Source: Candidatus Babelota bacterium (GTDB lineage Bacteria; Babelota; Babeliae; Babelales; JAUPTZ01). From it: a stretch of 8,008 bases of DNA. Positions 6,387 through 8,008 of the stretch are shown here, piece by piece; positions within the stretch are counted from its first letter, which is position 1, and each line of letters starts with the position of its first letter. Location of the stretch: positions 1 to 8,008 of the forward strand of contig JAUPVI010000013.1 in the NCBI GenBank assembly GCA_030917105.1, written 5' to 3'. The notes below the pieces were generated by a model. The model searched no databases and was not told the origin of the DNA. It saw nothing but the letters and a program-made list of their open reading frames with translations. Made by a program: the position numbers and the translations under genes.

Positions 6387-7879
6387 TATACCTCTTCGGC
6401 CTCCTGAAGCCGCTTCATGGTGGGAAACAAAATAACATCTTTAATAGACGCTGTATTCGTCAAAAACATGACCAGACGGTCGATACCAAATCCCACCCCA
6501 ACTGTCGGTGGAAGCCCATATTCAAGCGCCCGCACATAATCAGCATCAAAGTAATGTGCCTCATCATCCCCTGCGTCACGCGCACTCGCCTGCTGGCGAA
6601 ACCGGTCAGCCTGGTCAAATGGGTCGTTCAACTCGCTAAAGCCATTTGCAAGTTCCATACCTGCCATAAACAACTCAAACCGCGCTGCGAGCTCTGAAGC
6701 ATCAGCCTTGCGCTTAGAAAGTGGCGATATTTCGATCGGAAAATCCATAATAAATGTCGGCTGAATGAGTTTAGATTCAACGGTCAATTCAAACAAAATC
6801 AATAGCTTTTCGCCGAAAGACTTTGCCTCGACACCGGTCACGCCAAACTCAGCCAATGTCTGCGTAATTGTTGCTGGCGTCACTTTGTCAGCAGGAATAC
6901 CGCCTACTACCGTCACTGAATCTTGCATCGTATAACGTAAAAATGGCTTTTCAAAATCAAGAATATGATTATTAAATGGGAACGGGTTTTCGCCATGCAC
7001 CGTACGGGCTACGCTACGCAACAATTCTTCGGTCATGCGCATACCATCTTGGTAGTCGCCATGCGCCATGTAGTACTCAATCATGGTGAACTCTGGGTTA
7101 TGCCGAGTCGACACCCCTTCGTTACGGAAACTGCGATTAATCTCAAACACCCGCTCCATACCGCCAACAACGAGGCGTTTAAGATAGAGTTCCGGCGCAA
7201 TACGCAAGAAAAGCTCCATGCTGTACGCATTGTGATGTGTTTTAAACGGACGGGCCGCTGCTCCCCCAGGAATTGGGTGAAGCATGGGCGTTTCTACCTC
7301 GAGAAAATCTTTCTGCAGAAGAAAATTTCGCACTTGTTGAATAATTTTTGATCGCTGTACAAACTTCTCTTTGCTTTCATGATTCACCATCAAGTCCAAA
7401 TACCGCTGACGATAGCGTTGTTCAACATCGGTAAGACCGTGGTATTTTTCAGGCAACGCGTGTAAGCACTTCGATTGAAGAGCAAGATCGGTGACTTTGA
7501 GGGTTGGTTCGCCGGTTTTTGTCAGAAACATCGTGCCAGCAACCCAGAGAATATCCCCCACGTCGACTGAATGCAAAAGCAAGTCAAACGCCGCTTCGCT
7601 AACCGCGTCATTGCGAACATAAATTTGTAATCGGCCGGTGCGGTCTTGCACATGAGCAAACACCGTTTTGCCATGACCACGCTTGGTCATAACACGCCCA
7701 GCAAGACTATACTGTGTGTGTTCATCATTCGAACTCACAAAAGCCTCATGTGCGCCTGTGGCGGTACTCGTAACGGCACGGCAATCCGGCCAAGCAGAAA
7801 CCCCGCGAGCGGCAAGTTGATCTACTTTACGAACCCGAACCTCATGTTCGGTACTAATATCTTTTTCTTTGAGTGACAT
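6386..7879 (-). CDS. lysS: Lysyl-tRNA synthetase, class II
   Basis: LysS charges tRNA-Lys with lysine in the cytoplasm using ATP. With the start used here it has 497 residues, typical of the class II form. An N-terminal OB-fold anticodon-binding domain spans about 55-140 (YSLAGRVMTKRGHGKTVF onward). The class II catalytic domain follows: motif 1 around FLEVETPMLHPIPGGAAARP, motif 2 around FEINRSFRNEGVSTRHNPEF, and motif 3 around GVGFGIDRLVMFLTN near the C-terminus. The frame is open up to an ATG at 7966, but the N-terminus from there is unlike LysRS and would cover the promoter. ATG 7879 (MSLKEKD) has AGGA (7891-7888) at 8 nt, while ATG 7885 has only 3 nt of spacing, so 7879 is preferred. It is first in the lysS-recJ-cmk unit and ends in TAA overlapping the recJ ATG. 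Confidence 0.96.
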   Translation of the reverse strand: MSLKEKDISTEHEVRVRKVDQLAARGVSAWPDCRAVTSTATGAHEAFVSSNDEHTQYSLAGRVMTKRGHGKTVFAHVQDRTGRLQIYVRNDAVSEAAFDLLLHSVDVGDILWVAGTMFLTKTGEPTLKVTDLALQSKCLHALPEKYHGLTDVEQRYRQRYLDLMVNHESKEKFVQRSKIIQQVRNFLLQKDFLEVETPMLHPIPGGAAARPFKTHHNAYSMELFLRIAPELYLKRLVVGGMERVFEINRSFRNEGVSTRHNPEFTMIEYYMAHGDYQDGMRMTEELLRSVARTVHGENPFPFNNHILDFEKPFLRYTMQDSVTVVGGIPADKVTPATITQTLAEFGVTGVEAKSFGEKLLILFELTVESKLIQPTFIMDFPIEISPLSKRKADASELAARFELFMAGMELANGFSELNDPFDQADRFRQQASARDAGDDEAHYFDADYVRALEYGLPPTVGVGFGIDRLVMFLTNTASIKDVILFPTMKRLQEAEEV

Positions 7880-7887
7880 GCGCATAA

Positions 7888-7891
7888 TCCT
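7888..7891 (-). promoter_or_regulatory. Ribosome binding site of lysS (decides the start)
   Basis: AGGA on the minus strand lies 8 nt before the ATG at 7879 but only 3 nt before the ATG at 7885. The far upstream in-frame ATG at 7966 lies beyond the promoter elements. This supports MSLKEKD as the N-terminus. Confidence 0.65.
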
Positions 7892-7922
7892 GTACAAACG
7901 AGAGTAAAGCAACGAAGGGGCA

Positions 7923-7951
7923 AGTATACGCACCAGCCGCTTTCCTGTCCA
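7923..7951 (-). promoter_or_regulatory. Sigma70-like promoter of the lysS-recJ-cmk unit
   Basis: On the minus strand, TGGACA (7951-7946, five of six to TTGACA) is followed after exactly 17 bp by TATACT (7928-7923, five of six to TATAAT). Transcription would start near 7915, giving a leader of about 36 nt before the ATG at 7879. This is the best promoter match I found in the window. The stretch from 7967 to 8008 shows no gene that I can recognise. Confidence 0.7.
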
Positions 7952-8008
7952 CCAGAGTTTCGCCAATCACTTGCATACGGAAGCGCAAATCTCCTAGGTT
8001 GTTTGGAA

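Noticed and set aside
7880..7966. N-terminal extension of lysS from the ATG at 7966
   Set aside because: It would place the strong -35/-10 pair inside the gene, does not resemble LysRS N-termini, and a better-spaced ribosome site serves the ATG at 7879.

Overview
The window is a compact, gene-dense bacterial segment. Spacing is short or overlapping, and bacterial Shine-Dalgarno sites precede most genes. Genes end in TAA, TAG or TGA. About twenty tryptophans across the genes are all TGG, so the standard bacterial code applies. The organism cannot be named from the sequence. The tight packing, a threonyl-tRNA synthetase that lacks its TGS domain, and the gene mix would fit an uncultured, small-genome candidate-phylum bacterium (Patescibacteria or Dependentiae type), but this is a guess.

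Layout from left to right. Positions 1-672 (minus strand) hold a nucleotidyltransferase/HEPN pair of the MntA/HepT toxin-antitoxin kind. The MNT antitoxin gene is intact. The HEPN toxin gene has an in-frame TGA at codon 61, and its reading frame continues past that to the toxin signature Rx4HxY and off the window edge. A perfect 17-bp inverted repeat with a 4-base loop sits on the MNT/HEPN junction, with the HEPN start codon in the loop. This module begins 2 bp after the stop of thrS (675-2399, minus), so it probably rides on the thrS transcript. A 112-bp divergent promoter region (2400-2511) separates thrS from a PIN-PhoH ATPase gene (2512-3831, plus). A 126-bp convergent spacer with a GC-rich hairpin (3832-3957) follows. 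The rest is one minus-strand unit transcribed from a good sigma70-like promoter near 7923-7951: lysS, recJ, cmk. Stop and start codons overlap at both junctions (TAATG and ATGA), which implies translational coupling.

Together the genes cover tRNA charging (thrS, lysS), DNA repair (recJ), pyrimidine nucleotide supply (cmk), probable RNA processing (PIN-PhoH) and an accessory toxin-antitoxin module. Most of the window is ordinary housekeeping. The part worth attention is the first 680 bases: a broken or recoded HEPN toxin, a start-codon hairpin, and the module's attachment to an essential tRNA synthetase gene.
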